A stretch of DNA of 64,000 nt from positions 1-64,000 of the forward strand of contig JAILAF010000109.1 in assembly GCA_024681775.1 (NCBI GenBank), in the 5' to 3' direction. The translations under genes were made by a program, and so were the position numbers. Below, piece after piece: positions 1-9,963 of the stretch; within the stretch, counting starts at the first letter, position 1, and every line of letters starts with the position of its first letter. The stretch comes from Lachnospiraceae bacterium. Lineage in GTDB: Bacteria > Bacillota > Clostridia > Lachnospirales > Lachnospiraceae. The notes beneath the pieces are model-generated. The model ran no database searches. It was not told the DNA's origin and saw nothing but the letters and a program-made list of their open reading frames with translations.

Positions 1-3
1 GTA

Positions 4-924
4 TTACAAAAACAGATCATCAAAAACATCGCCGCCTCCGGTGCTTCCCCGCTTCGCCGCCTCCCCGATGAGAAAAGCTCTGGCCTGGACTCTGGTGGAA
101 TTGAGGGATCGGATCATCTCATCCATCTCTTCCGGATTCGGGCGCACGATATCCAGATACATCCTGAAATATTCCGGATCTCCCTCAAGATCCTCCGTCA
201 GGGTCTGCCAGGCAAAAGGGCGATCACTTCCAAAACGTCTCGCACGGAGATAGTCACCGATCCGCTCCCGCGCCACCTCGGACAGTCGGGCGCTGTATTT
301 GAGGCGTTTGAAGCAGAGCATGCACTTATTCCGCGCAGCCTGCCGCACATACTCTTCCGTCTCTCCCGGCATCTCGCCGTCCACCATCCCCACACCGTCG
401 TAGGAGATATCCTCCTCACCGCACAGCGCTACGCGGGAACTCCCTTCCGCGTCATCCGTTGCCAGGACGGAGAGCAGATACAGATCCCACTTCTCATACC
501 AGCCGGCGCTGCCCACGTCATCCGCCCGCAGCAGATGCTCATTCTCCAGCAGATTGGCGCAGAGCGCCAGGAGATGCACCGTATCCTCATCCATCCCCGC
601 AAAGCGGATGGAGGAAAGGCGCTCGCACCCCTTGAAGACGCCCTTCCCCAGGATTCCCGGAGCATAAGCCCCCTCCAGTCTTACCGTTTTCAGATTGCTG
701 CACTTGGAAAAAGCCCACTCATCCAGCAGCCGGATCCCGGCGGGGAGAAATACCTTCTTCAGCCCCTTGCAGGAGAGAAACACCTTACGATCTATGACAG
801 TAATGTCAGGTGCTCCCGTCAGATCCAGGACCGGATCACTGCCTTCGCTTCCACAGATCACCACGCCGCCGTCCTTATGCACTTCCTTTTGCAGCGTAAA
901 CCCGCCGCATCTGATCTCTTCCAT
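4..924 (-). CDS. Leucine-rich-repeat (LRR_5/BspA-like) protein
   Basis: 306 aa ORF; LRR_5-like run (DRKVFLSCKGLKKVFLPAGIRLLDEWAFSKCSNLKTVRLEGA..GKGVFKGCERLSSIRFAG); follows the MoxR gene on the same strand. Confidence 0.75.
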   Translation of the reverse strand: MEEIRCGGFTLQKEVHKDGGVVICGSEGSDPVLDLTGAPDITVIDRKVFLSCKGLKKVFLPAGIRLLDEWAFSKCSNLKTVRLEGAYAPGILGKGVFKGCERLSSIRFAGMDEDTVHLLALCANLLENEHLLRADDVGSAGWYEKWDLYLLSVLATDDAEGSSRVALCGEEDISYDGVGMVDGEMPGETEEYVRQAARNKCMLCFKRLKYSARLSEVARERIGDYLRARRFGSDRPFAWQTLTEDLEGDPEYFRMYLDIVRPNPEEMDEMIRSLNSTRVQARAFLIGEAAKRGSTGGGDVFDDLFL

Positions 925-1035
925 AAATCACCTGTCACAGCATCTCCGGGACTTCCTTCCGAAGCATAAACCCGCCGCATCTGATCTCTTCCATTTGTCA
1001 CCTGTCACAGCATCTCCAGGACTTCCTTCCGGAGC
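897..1035. repeat. 70-bp-period imperfect tandem duplication (897-965 and 967-1035) spanning a gene junction
   Basis: Direct comparison of TAAACCCGCCGCATCTGATCTCTTCCAT...CACCTGTCACAGCATCTCC in the two copies; only a few mismatches. Confidence 0.95.
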
Positions 1036-2462
1036 TGTTCCCGCCTGTCTCCCACCATCAAAAGCTGCCGGAACTCCTCATATCCGGCATTGGGGAAGGA
1101 TGCGAAAAAGCCCGCGCAGTCCTCGTTCACCGTCAGTTCCGTCACCAGCACCAGCATCTCATTGCTCTCCCGGCCGAAGAGACGCGCTGCCTGCGCGAAG
1201 AGATGGTTCAGCGCTTCCTGCAGTTCCCGCACATCGTCCTGCAGTTCGAACACAGAGCTGTTGTAGTATTCTCTGGCACCCCTGCCTTCTTCCATCGCCG
1301 CCTGCAGGCCTTCGTAAAATGCGATCACCCGTTTCCCCGCATTTTTCTCCGCAGGGGAAAGGGATCCCGCCCGCTCTTTGGTGCGGAGCATATCCTTCCG
1401 GGCCCTGAGATAGGTTGCCGGCTCCTCGCCGCCTTCAATACGTTCTATGGAGGGACGCACCTCCCGGATGAGGGTTGCCTTTTTCATGACGCTGCGGATC
1501 CGGGCCTTCGCCGCATCCGCCAGGAGGCCTGCCAGTGCCAGACGCTCGTCCGTGGCCGCTTTCTGTGCCGCGTCGATGGTCTCCTGAGAGACTTCCCCGC
1601 GGAAGACCGCATCCACGTTGTACTGTCTCTTGTATTTATTGTACAGATCGTAAAAGGCGGAAAACTCTTTGACGACCGTGTCATTTTTGATGTACTGACC
1701 GATGAGACTCTCACTGACCTTTTTCCCGGTACTCTCGTAGAGGGTGATGATCTCCGAGAGATCCTCCCAGCCTCTGGCCGTGACGTAATTCTTCCCGTAA
1801 GCGGTGGTCTCCACCCCGTAGAATGCATCCCGGTCGCTGTCCAGGAACTGCAGTACCGCACCATGCAGTCCCCGCTCCGTCGCATATTTTTTCCAGGCGG
1901 GGTAGTCCGCTTCCACCTCGATGACCTTGAGACGGTCCAGGGTCACCACATCAAACTCCCGCACCGCCTTGTTGAATTCCGGCGGATTCCCGGCGGTAAC
2001 GATGACCCAGCCCTCGGGCACCGCGTGCTTGCCGAAGACCTTCATCTGCAGGAACTGCAGCATGGAAGGATAGAGGGTTTCGGAGACACAGTTGATCTCA
2101 TCCAGGAAGAGGATCCCCTCCCGGATCCCGCTCTCCTCAATGGTGTCATAGATGGAGGCGATGATCTCGCTCATGGTATATTCCGAAACGGAGTAAGTCC
2201 GGCCGCCGTACTCCTTCTCCCGGATAAAGGGAAGTCCCAGGGCCGACTGCCTGGTGTGGTGCGTCATGGAATAGCTGACCAGTGCGATCCCCAGTTCCGA
2301 TGCGATCTGGCTCATGACCGCCGTTTTCCCGATGCCGGGAGCTCCCAGCAGGAAAATGGGGCGCTGCCGCACCACAGGGATCCGGTAATCACCGAATTCG
2401 TCCTTCGTCAGATACAGTTCCACGGTATCCTTGATGTATTCCTTTGCTTCCGCTATGTTCAT
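1005..2462 (-). CDS. MoxR-family AAA+ ATPase
   Basis: 485 aa; Walker A GAPGIGKTA, Walker B ILFLDEINC; adjacent to a VWA-like gene. Confidence 0.85.
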   Translation of the reverse strand: MNIAEAKEYIKDTVELYLTKDEFGDYRIPVVRQRPIFLLGAPGIGKTAVMSQIASELGIALVSYSMTHHTRQSALGLPFIREKEYGGRTYSVSEYTMSEIIASIYDTIEESGIREGILFLDEINCVSETLYPSMLQFLQMKVFGKHAVPEGWVIVTAGNPPEFNKAVREFDVVTLDRLKVIEVEADYPAWKKYATERGLHGAVLQFLDSDRDAFYGVETTAYGKNYVTARGWEDLSEIITLYESTGKKVSESLIGQYIKNDTVVKEFSAFYDLYNKYKRQYNVDAVFRGEVSQETIDAAQKAATDERLALAGLLADAAKARIRSVMKKATLIREVRPSIERIEGGEEPATYLRARKDMLRTKERAGSLSPAEKNAGKRVIAFYEGLQAAMEEGRGAREYYNSSVFELQDDVRELQEALNHLFAQAARLFGRESNEMLVLVTELTVNEDCAGFFASFPNAGYEEFRQLLMVGDRREQLRKEVLEML

Positions 2463-2563
2463 AAATCCATCCTCCCAATGGAGCGCCGTGCGCTCTGCCT
2501 GTCACTCAGATCTTTTTCCCCCGGACGAAGTAGCATCTCCGGATGGAGCCCCCCGCACTCTTC

Positions 2564-3856
2564 CTATCTCTCCGTGTCCAGTATCACCTTGATGGCCCAT
2601 CCCGGGACGGGCATCCGGTATTCATCGTCCGAGTTAAAAACGAACATCGTGTCATATTTCGGGGCGGAATCCGGGTAGATCCCATATCCGTCCGTAAAAT
2701 AGATGAGACCCTTCAGATTCCGGAACTCCCCCGCCGCCACCAGATCATCCACATAGGCGAATACGGGGCGGAAGTCCGTAGCGCCGAATCCCTTCACGGC
2801 AAAGTGCTCCGCCGCATCCCGGAGCTGCTCCCTGGAAGTAACCTTCAGATCCGCCGTGATCCTCGCATCGCACTGGAGGATCCTTACGTGCATCTCTTCG
2901 GAAAATGCCGCAGAAGCCGTCAGGATATCGTAGGTCCTGGTAAGGAAGTCCGTCACCGTTTTTCCACTGACGGAAGCGGAGGTATCCACGGCAATGACAA
3001 ACTCCCGGATCTTGTTTTCCTCCGCATACTCCAGCGGCTCGATGAGGGGCATGTTGTCGTAGTGAGAAAGACCGTAGGTGTAATAGATATAGTCGAACTC
3101 GTCGGGGCTGACTTTGATCTCCTCGTTCATCACCGCAAAGCGGCGCAGGATCTCATCATAATCATATCGCTTTTTCGTGCTTTCCTTCAGATTCATGAGG
3201 ATGCCGGCGCTGCCGGTGACCTCCTTGGAAAAGGACCGGAGCTCTGCTTTCACCCGTTCTGCGATGCGCTCCCAGTCCTTTTTGGTCAGGAGCATCTGCC
3301 GCTCCGTCACGCGCTCTCTCGGGAGATGCCTGTCAAAGGCAAAAAGGGCAGCATACTTTGCCTGGGAGTCTGCGGAGATCCCCCCTACCATAAACTCCCG
3401 GTAGATGGCATCCGCCGTGAGGGAAGGCACCCATTTCCCCAGACGCGTCAGGATGATCCGCTCCTCCCCGTCCCGGAGCATGGCGCCCTCCGGCAGCTCC
3501 AGTCCCAGGACGATATTTTCGACAGCAATGTCACATGCGATATTCCAGTAGGCCTCCTGCCGTTTTTCCGTCCGGTAGCTGTGGAGGAAGATCCCGTGAA
3601 AAAGCACGTGGAGCAGGAGCCTTAATGGGAAAGCCTGCTCATCCCGGTAGTCCAGCAGCAAAACTGCGGGGTCATAGTAAAGATGCTCCCCGTCCGCTTC
3701 ATATCCCCCCAGACCGGGGCTGGAGACAAAGGCATACCGGGACAGGGCCGCATCAAAGAAGCGGAACCGGACCACGATGCTGTCTCTGGCCAGGTTCATA
3801 ACCCGGAGGGCATATTCTTCTATCTGTCTGCTGTCCGAAGTCCTCAGTTCCGCCAT
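2564..3856 (-). CDS. VWA-like / DUF2201-type putative metallopeptidase-domain protein
   Basis: 430 aa; MIDAS-like FVIAVDTSASVSG; N-terminal HxxxH (HVLFHGIFLH). Confidence 0.75.
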   Translation of the reverse strand: MAELRTSDSRQIEEYALRVMNLARDSIVVRFRFFDAALSRYAFVSSPGLGGYEADGEHLYYDPAVLLLDYRDEQAFPLRLLLHVLFHGIFLHSYRTEKRQEAYWNIACDIAVENIVLGLELPEGAMLRDGEERIILTRLGKWVPSLTADAIYREFMVGGISADSQAKYAALFAFDRHLPRERVTERQMLLTKKDWERIAERVKAELRSFSKEVTGSAGILMNLKESTKKRYDYDEILRRFAVMNEEIKVSPDEFDYIYYTYGLSHYDNMPLIEPLEYAEENKIREFVIAVDTSASVSGKTVTDFLTRTYDILTASAAFSEEMHVRILQCDARITADLKVTSREQLRDAAEHFAVKGFGATDFRPVFAYVDDLVAAGEFRNLKGLIYFTDGYGIYPDSAPKYDTMFVFNSDDEYRMPVPGWAIKVILDTER

Positions 3857-3945
3857 ACACTGTCACCCCTTACGCGAACGGAGGCACCTGCAAGTGCAGC
3901 GCCTCCGTTCCCATGAGTCCCTCCTCTTTGAAAATCCAATAAAAG

Positions 3946-6024
3946 CTACCAGATCCGAATATTGGTAATGGCGCACTGGTCACCCGTGACGGCAGCGTAA
4001 ATGGGTCTGTCGATGCCGGTCAGGGTTGCCTTTCCTCTGGTGGAGATCCCACCGTTCTCCGTGATCACGAAGATCGTATTCCCCTCTACTTCAAATGTGA
4101 CAGTTGCGTCAAATCCTCGTTTGTTGAAATCCTTCCAGGAATCCCAGCCGCCGAAATCCGGCATTTGTACAGTCTGCGGCTTTACATTGCAGGCGGAATC
4201 ACACTCACAGAATTCCCCGTCCAATCGCAGGAACGCCAGATCCCGGTAGCCCTCGCCGCCTACTTTGCCGTCATCGGAACAGAAGATATCGATGAAGGGA
4301 CAGTGCCATACCAGTCTGGCCGTGGGCAGGCTCCTGGCGTGGAAGGTAATCTGCAGGCCATCCCGGATCAGGATCCCTTCGGAATGGGACGAGCGGAAGC
4401 CATCCACCTGTACGTTGGGAATGTCGCCCTCCGGCACATTGATGTAGCTGATCTCCTCTGCAATCCTGGGGATAAAATCGGCGGGATACTCCTCTTCCGA
4501 TCTCGTCACTTCCAGATTACGGATGCGGCAGAACATGCCGGTGAGGCTGATATACATATAGCGGGTGCTGTCGGGCAGCGCCACCGTCACTTCCTGGACG
4601 TAATCCTTGCCATAGACCTTGATGAGGGCATGGTCCTTGATCCTGACCGCCTCGATCCGGTACACATTCTCCCTGTCAATATCCGACACAGCAGGGTCCG
4701 GATTATTCGTCTGGATCTTCCGGGCTTCCCCGATCTGATTCCTGCCGTTGAGCCAGATCTCACCGTACTCCAGGTAGAGCAGCTCCTTTCCTCGCTTCTC
4801 GTCCGTATGGACATTGCCATCCAGAGAGTCAAAGAGGATCATGGAAAGCTCCGGCTGAACGCTGTTGTTCTGGTCCAGTTCCGCCATTTCCAGCGTGATG
4901 GAAGTCAGGTTCGAAGAGATGAGAATCCCCTCCGTAAAAGCACTCCGGTAGGTGCCGATGATCAGGCCCTCGTCTCCGCCTGCTCCTTCGCGCTCGGAAG
5001 GGGCTGCCCGTTCCTTCAGCATATAGTCGACATCATCATCGATGAGATGGATCATGAGCCTCGCATAGACCGGATCAAACTGGGTCCCGGAGCCTTTCAC
5101 GATCTCTTCCCGGACTCTCTGCTGAGGAATGAGATCACGATAGCTGCGTCTGGAAGTCATGGCGTCGTAAGCATCCGCCACGGAAATGATCCGGGCCAGC
5201 TCCGGGATTTCGGTACCGGAGAGCCCCTTGGGATATCCCTTCCCATCAAAGCGCTCATGGTGGTAATGGGCACCGATGCTCAGGAAGGGGAATTCGCTGA
5301 TGTGCTCCAGGATCTGCGCACCCATGGCAGGGTGCTGCTTGATCACCTCGTACTCTTCCCGGGTGAGTTTCCCATCCTTGTTGATGATGCTGACGGGGAT
5401 GCCGATCTTCCCTACATCATGGAGCAGGGCGGCATAGTAGACCTCATCGCATTCCTTCGCGGACTTACCGTTCATCTCTGCCAGCTTGCGGGAATAATCC
5501 GCCACTCTGGAGGAATGACCGTGGGTGTATTTGTCCTTGGCATCGATGGCATTCACCAGAGCGATGGCCGTCTGCCGGAAGAGATTGCTCAGACGCCTCT
5601 GCTCTTTTTCCAGAGTGCGCTGTGCCAGGTAAATGATGGTAATGGTGAGAATAATGGAAAGATTGATGAACAGGCCCGGAATACCGACCAGATTATGCTC
5701 CTTGAAGATCGCCAGGAGCATCATCGGGATCTGAACAACGATGGCGATCAGGGAAATGATGTACCCAAGCTTTTTATATGTCAGCACCATAATGATGACG
5801 ACGACACTGCACAGCGCTGTGATCACACCGGCAAATGTGGAGACGGGGAGCACACTGTCCCCGATGAACAGCACTTCCTCCGATTTTGCCGCAAGCGAAG
5901 CCAGGCGGGACAGGAAAATATAAACCGCCAAAGGAATGATCACGGTGATGGGAGGAAGCTCCCTTCTGTCCGTGAGGAACTTAACGACCTTTTGTGCAGA
6001 TCCGGAACTCTCGCTTTGTTTCAT
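3946..6024 (-). CDS. Membrane HD-GYP domain phosphohydrolase with extra C-terminal region
   Basis: 692 aa; N-terminal hydrophobic helices; HDVGKIGIP and HHERFDGKGYP motifs typical of HD-GYP; about 320 aa C-terminal region of unknown type. Confidence 0.85.
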   Translation of the reverse strand: MKQSESSGSAQKVVKFLTDRRELPPITVIIPLAVYIFLSRLASLAAKSEEVLFIGDSVLPVSTFAGVITALCSVVVIIMVLTYKKLGYIISLIAIVVQIPMMLLAIFKEHNLVGIPGLFINLSIILTITIIYLAQRTLEKEQRRLSNLFRQTAIALVNAIDAKDKYTHGHSSRVADYSRKLAEMNGKSAKECDEVYYAALLHDVGKIGIPVSIINKDGKLTREEYEVIKQHPAMGAQILEHISEFPFLSIGAHYHHERFDGKGYPKGLSGTEIPELARIISVADAYDAMTSRRSYRDLIPQQRVREEIVKGSGTQFDPVYARLMIHLIDDDVDYMLKERAAPSEREGAGGDEGLIIGTYRSAFTEGILISSNLTSITLEMAELDQNNSVQPELSMILFDSLDGNVHTDEKRGKELLYLEYGEIWLNGRNQIGEARKIQTNNPDPAVSDIDRENVYRIEAVRIKDHALIKVYGKDYVQEVTVALPDSTRYMYISLTGMFCRIRNLEVTRSEEEYPADFIPRIAEEISYINVPEGDIPNVQVDGFRSSHSEGILIRDGLQITFHARSLPTARLVWHCPFIDIFCSDDGKVGGEGYRDLAFLRLDGEFCECDSACNVKPQTVQMPDFGGWDSWKDFNKRGFDATVTFEVEGNTIFVITENGGISTRGKATLTGIDRPIYAAVTGDQCAITNIRIW

Positions 6025-6068
6025 AATCTATCTCCTTCGCCCTGGAAAATCCCTATTCAGCCGTCAGA

Positions 6069-6359
6069 TCATGCGGGACATTTCCTTCCCGAACACGGTT
6101 TCCTCACAAAAAATAATATCAAGGTTATTTTACCGCAAAAACAAGATAATTTGAAATAAAAACAGTATGAAATGTGCCCAGCTCCCCAAATCCGGGTGTC
6201 GGGATGTACAGGCCCAAAGAGGCGCTCCACACGTTCCAGCATGCCTTGCTGAATCTCCAGACTCTTGTCATACTCACCGATGTTCCGATACAGATCCGAA
6301 AGTTCCATCTCGACGGACAGATATTCCAGGCAATCCGGATCCTTCCGGGCCTTTCTCAT
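6069..6359 (-). pseudogene. Truncated TPR protein remnant
   Basis: TPR_12-like LSDLYRNIGEYDKSLEIQQGMLERVERLFGPVHPDT ends abruptly in non-TPR sequence; ATGA overlap with the upstream ORF. Confidence 0.5.
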
Positions 6360-6763
6360 TGCTGCTCTGCTTCCTCGCGCCAGGTATATTCTCCGTAGAT
6401 CTGCTCGAAAGGAATGTAGTCGCCTGCGGTGGAACTAAGCATGCCCCACTGCAGCTCCTCCCAGGTCACATCGTCGCGGTTCGTGAGGACGTAGATGTCA
6501 TAGTAGGTAAACAGGGAAAATTCATAGGGCGATTCTCCCTCGTAATGCATCAGGCACTGCCAGGTCGCCGCAGGGCTGTCATAGCCCACCTCTTCGTGCA
6601 CCACATATTCGCCGTCCACCTTGTGCAGGGGCTCTGTCAGGAAGGTCGTCCCGTCATAGGTGAGACGCTTCAGGAACAGACTGGGATCATCCTCGATGGT
6701 AGCTTCCCGCAGCTCCTCGCTCATCCGCTCCGGGTCATCCCGATAGACATAAGCGAGATCCAC
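6356..6763 (-). CDS. Hypothetical protein, possibly a fragment
   Basis: 135 aa ORF with GTG start; overlaps the TPR remnant by 4 bp. Confidence 0.45.
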   Translation of the reverse strand: MDLAYVYRDDPERMSEELREATIEDDPSLFLKRLTYDGTTFLTEPLHKVDGEYVVHEEVGYDSPAATWQCLMHYEGESPYEFSLFTYYDIYVLTNRDDVTWEELQWGMLSSTAGDYIPFEQIYGEYTWREEAEQQ

Positions 6764-6846
6764 CTATACTTCATCCGTAGCCTCCTTTCCTCGTGTAGCG
6801 ATTCATCACCCTCCGGACCGATTGCCGGACCGATTGCCCGCCCGCT

Positions 6847-7413
6847 TCAGTCCTCCCCCACCAGCTTCACGGTCTGATAGTCATGGCCCGTAGCTGGCAG
6901 GAACTTCTCGATCACATCCGCCGTCTTCATCTTCAGACTGGAAGTGCACACGCAGGGGTGGCACCCCAGGTACGTCCCCCGCAGCACATCCTCGTCGATG
7001 AGGAGCTTTACCGCATGCTCCCGATCGTTCATAAGACCCATGATGCTGACGGCGCCGGGCTCGATATCCAGATACTTCAGCATATCCTCAGGGTCCGCAA
7101 AGGACAGTCTGGCGGACCCGATCTGGGCGGACAGTTCCTTCGTTTTGAACTTCTTATCGCCGGGCATCAGCAGCAGATAAAACGCGGTCTTTTGCCGGTT
7201 GCACAGAAACAGATTTTTGCACATGGTCACTCCAAGCACCGCATCGATCTCATTGCAGGCCGCCATGTTGTTCGCCGGCTCGTGATCCGTGCGATAAAAA
7301 GGGATCCCCAGCCCGTCCAAAAAATCATAGGTCCGGATCTCCCTGGGCAGCCGCCCTGTCTCATCCTCCGGTCTTCCCTCGTACAGTTCCATCCTTACGC
7401 CCCTCCCATGCAC
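6847..7413 (-). CDS. YbaK/ProX-type prolyl-tRNA editing (deacylase) domain protein
   Basis: 188 aa; PFYRTDHEPANNM...KNLFLCNRQKTAFYLLLMPGDKKFKTKEL...GAVSIMGLMND..HPCVCTSSLK typical of PrdX/ProX-like proteins. Confidence 0.8.
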   Translation of the reverse strand: MHGRGVRMELYEGRPEDETGRLPREIRTYDFLDGLGIPFYRTDHEPANNMAACNEIDAVLGVTMCKNLFLCNRQKTAFYLLLMPGDKKFKTKELSAQIGSARLSFADPEDMLKYLDIEPGAVSIMGLMNDREHAVKLLIDEDVLRGTYLGCHPCVCTSSLKMKTADVIEKFLPATGHDYQTVKLVGED

Positions 7414-7601
7414 ACTTTCTCATTGTAAAGCAGAAAACTATGGAAATTATACCACTTCCCGCCGTTATAGTGGAACCTCTCCTTTCTCCGGAGCCAATTG
7501 CTTGCCAATCGCGGCGGATATTTGTAAAATACTCTACAAATGGAGATTTACAGCGGATGGCAGAAACTTTCCGTATCTAAAGGTCCAAACGGGGGAAGAT
7601 T

Positions 7602-8078
7602 ATGGGTAAGAAATCTACGAAAGAAAACAAATGCATCTATCAGATCGCTCGTGAAGATTGCGGGCTCACCAGAACCGCTGCTGCGGACGCCACAAGCGGT
7701 GTCCTGTCCGAGAGCAGGATCGAGAAGATCGAAAGCGGTGCCCTGAATGCACATCCAGAGGATGTGATGCTGATGGCGAAAGCTTACAACCGGCCGGAAC
7801 TGTGCAACTACTTCTGCACCAAAGAATGCCCCATCGGGGAAAAATATGTGCCGGAGGTGCAGACCATCCACGACCTGCCCCAGATCACCATGGAGCTCCT
7901 CTCCAACCTGAACGCCCTGAACCGGGAAAAAGAGAAGATCATCGACATCACCGCGGACGGCAAGATCACCGAGGACGAGATGGCGGATTTCGAGTCCTTC
8001 CGCAAAGCACTCGGAGACATGTCCCTGGCGATTGAATCACTGAAGCTCTGGGCAGACCGGGAGTTCGCAAACAGATAG
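7602..8078 (+). CDS. Helix-turn-helix (XRE-like) transcriptional regulator
   Basis: 158 aa; IAREDCGLTRTAAADATSGVLSESRIEKIESG HTH-like N-terminus. Confidence 0.65.
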   Translation: MGKKSTKENKCIYQIAREDCGLTRTAAADATSGVLSESRIEKIESGALNAHPEDVMLMAKAYNRPELCNYFCTKECPIGEKYVPEVQTIHDLPQITMELLSNLNALNREKEKIIDITADGKITEDEMADFESFRKALGDMSLAIESLKLWADREFANR

Positions 8079-8283
8079 ATATCATAGGGACTATAAGCAT
8101 ACAAGTACGCACACGGTGCAGACTGCAGAGCAGCAGCCTGCGCCGTTTTTCCTTTTTGCCGGATCATCAAATGTACACTCGGAATCAACAGAACCGACAC
8201 CGTCCATTCACAGAACGTACACGAAGGGCAGATATGCTAAAACCACGTTACTGATAACGACAACGAACACGGAGGTGTTGAAT

Positions 8284-9945
8284 ATGAAAAAAACCAATTC
8301 CAAGAAAATCTTAACGATCGTAGCAAGCGCAATGTTGTGCATGTCCCTGGCGGCATGCTCCTCACAGCAGTCCACCACATCCACCGATACCGCGACCACC
8401 ACCGAGACCCTGGCCACCGTAGAAGAAAGCAGCGGGACACAGAGCTCTGACGCAAGTGAAACCACAGAGCAGCCGGCAGGAGAAGCACCCGATGGGCAGC
8501 CCGGTGAGATGCCGAGCGGCGAGCGCCCCGACGGTGAAGCACCGGACGGACAGCCCGGTGAGATGCCGAGCGGCGAGCGCCCCAACGGTGAAGCACCGGA
8601 CGGACAGCCCGGTGAGATGCCGAGCGGCGAGCGCCCCGACGGTGGAGCGCCCAATGGACAGCCCGGCGAAAAACCCGATGGCGAAGCGCCCGGTGGCAAT
8701 CCTCCCGGAGGCGGCTTCGGCGGCGGAAGCAGCAGTGCAGACATCGACTATACCGCTTCCACTGAGATCACAAGCGCTGATTCCCAGAGTGGAAAAACCT
8801 ATACCAGTACCACCGCAGATGAGAGCGCGCTCCTCATCAGCACATCCGATAATGTCACCATCAAAAATGCAACTGTATCCAAGACCGGTGATTCAGACGG
8901 CGGCGACAACTGCAACTTCTACGGACTGAACGCAGCTGTCCTGGTAAAGGACGGCTCCACCACCACAATCACCGGTGCCACCATCACCACCGATGCAGAC
9001 GGCGCAAACGGTGTCTTCTCCTACGGTGGCAACGGCGGCCAGAACGGCGCAGCAGGTGACGGAACGACAGTCATCATTTCCGACAGCACCATCACCACCA
9101 CAGGCGACGGCTCCGGTGGCATCATGACCACGGGTGGCGGCATCACCAAAGCGTCCAACCTCACCGTGACCACCAGCGGCAGATCCTCCGCAGCGATCCG
9201 CACCGACAGAGGCGGCGGTACCGTGACCGTAGACGGCGGCACCTATACCACCAATGGCCTGGGCTCTCCCGCGATCTATTCCACCGCTGACATCACCGTC
9301 TCCGATGCGACCCTCGTCTCCAACCTGTCCGAAGGTGTCTGCATTGAAGGCATCAACTCGATCACCCTGAACGATTGTGATCTGACAGCGAACAATACTT
9401 CAACCAACGGGAACGCTACCTTCTACGACACCATCATGATCTACCAGTCCATGTCCGGTGACGCGGACAGCGGCACCTCGGTATTTACCATGAACGGCGG
9501 CACCCTCACCAGCAAGAGCGGGCATGTGTTCCACGTCACCAACACCACGGCTGTGATCAACCTGGACAACGTAAAGATCGTTAACAAGGATTCCGAGAAC
9601 ATCCTCCTCTCCGTATGTGCGGACGGATGGACCGGTGACACCAATACCGCTACCGTGAATGCGAGCAACCAGACCCTCGAGGGGACAATCCTGGTAGGCG
9701 ATGACTCTACGCTGACGCTGAATCTGACGAATGGTTCCACCTTCACCGGCACCTTCAGCGGCGAAATCACCAATGCCAAGGGAACAACCGTTTCTACCGA
9801 GCTCGGAACTGTCTCCGTCTCCCTCGACAGCAGCAGCACCTGGACCCTGACGGGGGATACCTATATCTCTGCCTTCGACGGTGACCTCTCCGACGTGAAC
9901 ACGAACGGATATACACTGTATGTGAATGGCACTGCAGTGAAGTAA
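8284..9945 (+). CDS. Secreted lipoprotein with Pro/Gly-rich tandem repeats and beta-helix-like region
   Basis: Start MKKTNSKKILTIVASAMLCMSLAACSS (lipobox LAAC), RBS GGAGGTG; 18-aa repeats then N/T/D/G-rich parallel-beta-like repeats. Confidence 0.8.
   Translation: MKKTNSKKILTIVASAMLCMSLAACSSQQSTTSTDTATTTETLATVEESSGTQSSDASETTEQPAGEAPDGQPGEMPSGERPDGEAPDGQPGEMPSGERPNGEAPDGQPGEMPSGERPDGGAPNGQPGEKPDGEAPGGNPPGGGFGGGSSSADIDYTASTEITSADSQSGKTYTSTTADESALLISTSDNVTIKNATVSKTGDSDGGDNCNFYGLNAAVLVKDGSTTTITGATITTDADGANGVFSYGGNGGQNGAAGDGTTVIISDSTITTTGDGSGGIMTTGGGITKASNLTVTTSGRSSAAIRTDRGGGTVTVDGGTYTTNGLGSPAIYSTADITVSDATLVSNLSEGVCIEGINSITLNDCDLTANNTSTNGNATFYDTIMIYQSMSGDADSGTSVFTMNGGTLTSKSGHVFHVTNTTAVINLDNVKIVNKDSENILLSVCADGWTGDTNTATVNASNQTLEGTILVGDDSTLTLNLTNGSTFTGTFSGEITNAKGTTVSTELGTVSVSLDSSSTWTLTGDTYISAFDGDLSDVNTNGYTLYVNGTAVK
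8479..8640 (+). repeat. Three tandem 54-bp (18-aa, GEAPDGQPGEMPSGERPD) repeats plus a degenerate fourth
   Basis: Units 8479-8532, 8533-8586, 8587-8640 nearly identical. Confidence 0.9.
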
Positions 9946-9963
9946 TAGAAAATGCAAGATAAT

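Noticed and set aside
1203-2678. 491-aa plus-strand ORF
   Set aside because: Antisense to the MoxR ATPase.
4165-6159. 664-aa plus-strand ORF
   Set aside because: Shadow ORF opposite the well-supported HD-GYP gene.
8479-8640. Collagen-like repeat
   Set aside because: Repeats are 18-aa GEAPDGQPGEMPSGERPD units, not a strict G-X-Y triplet series.
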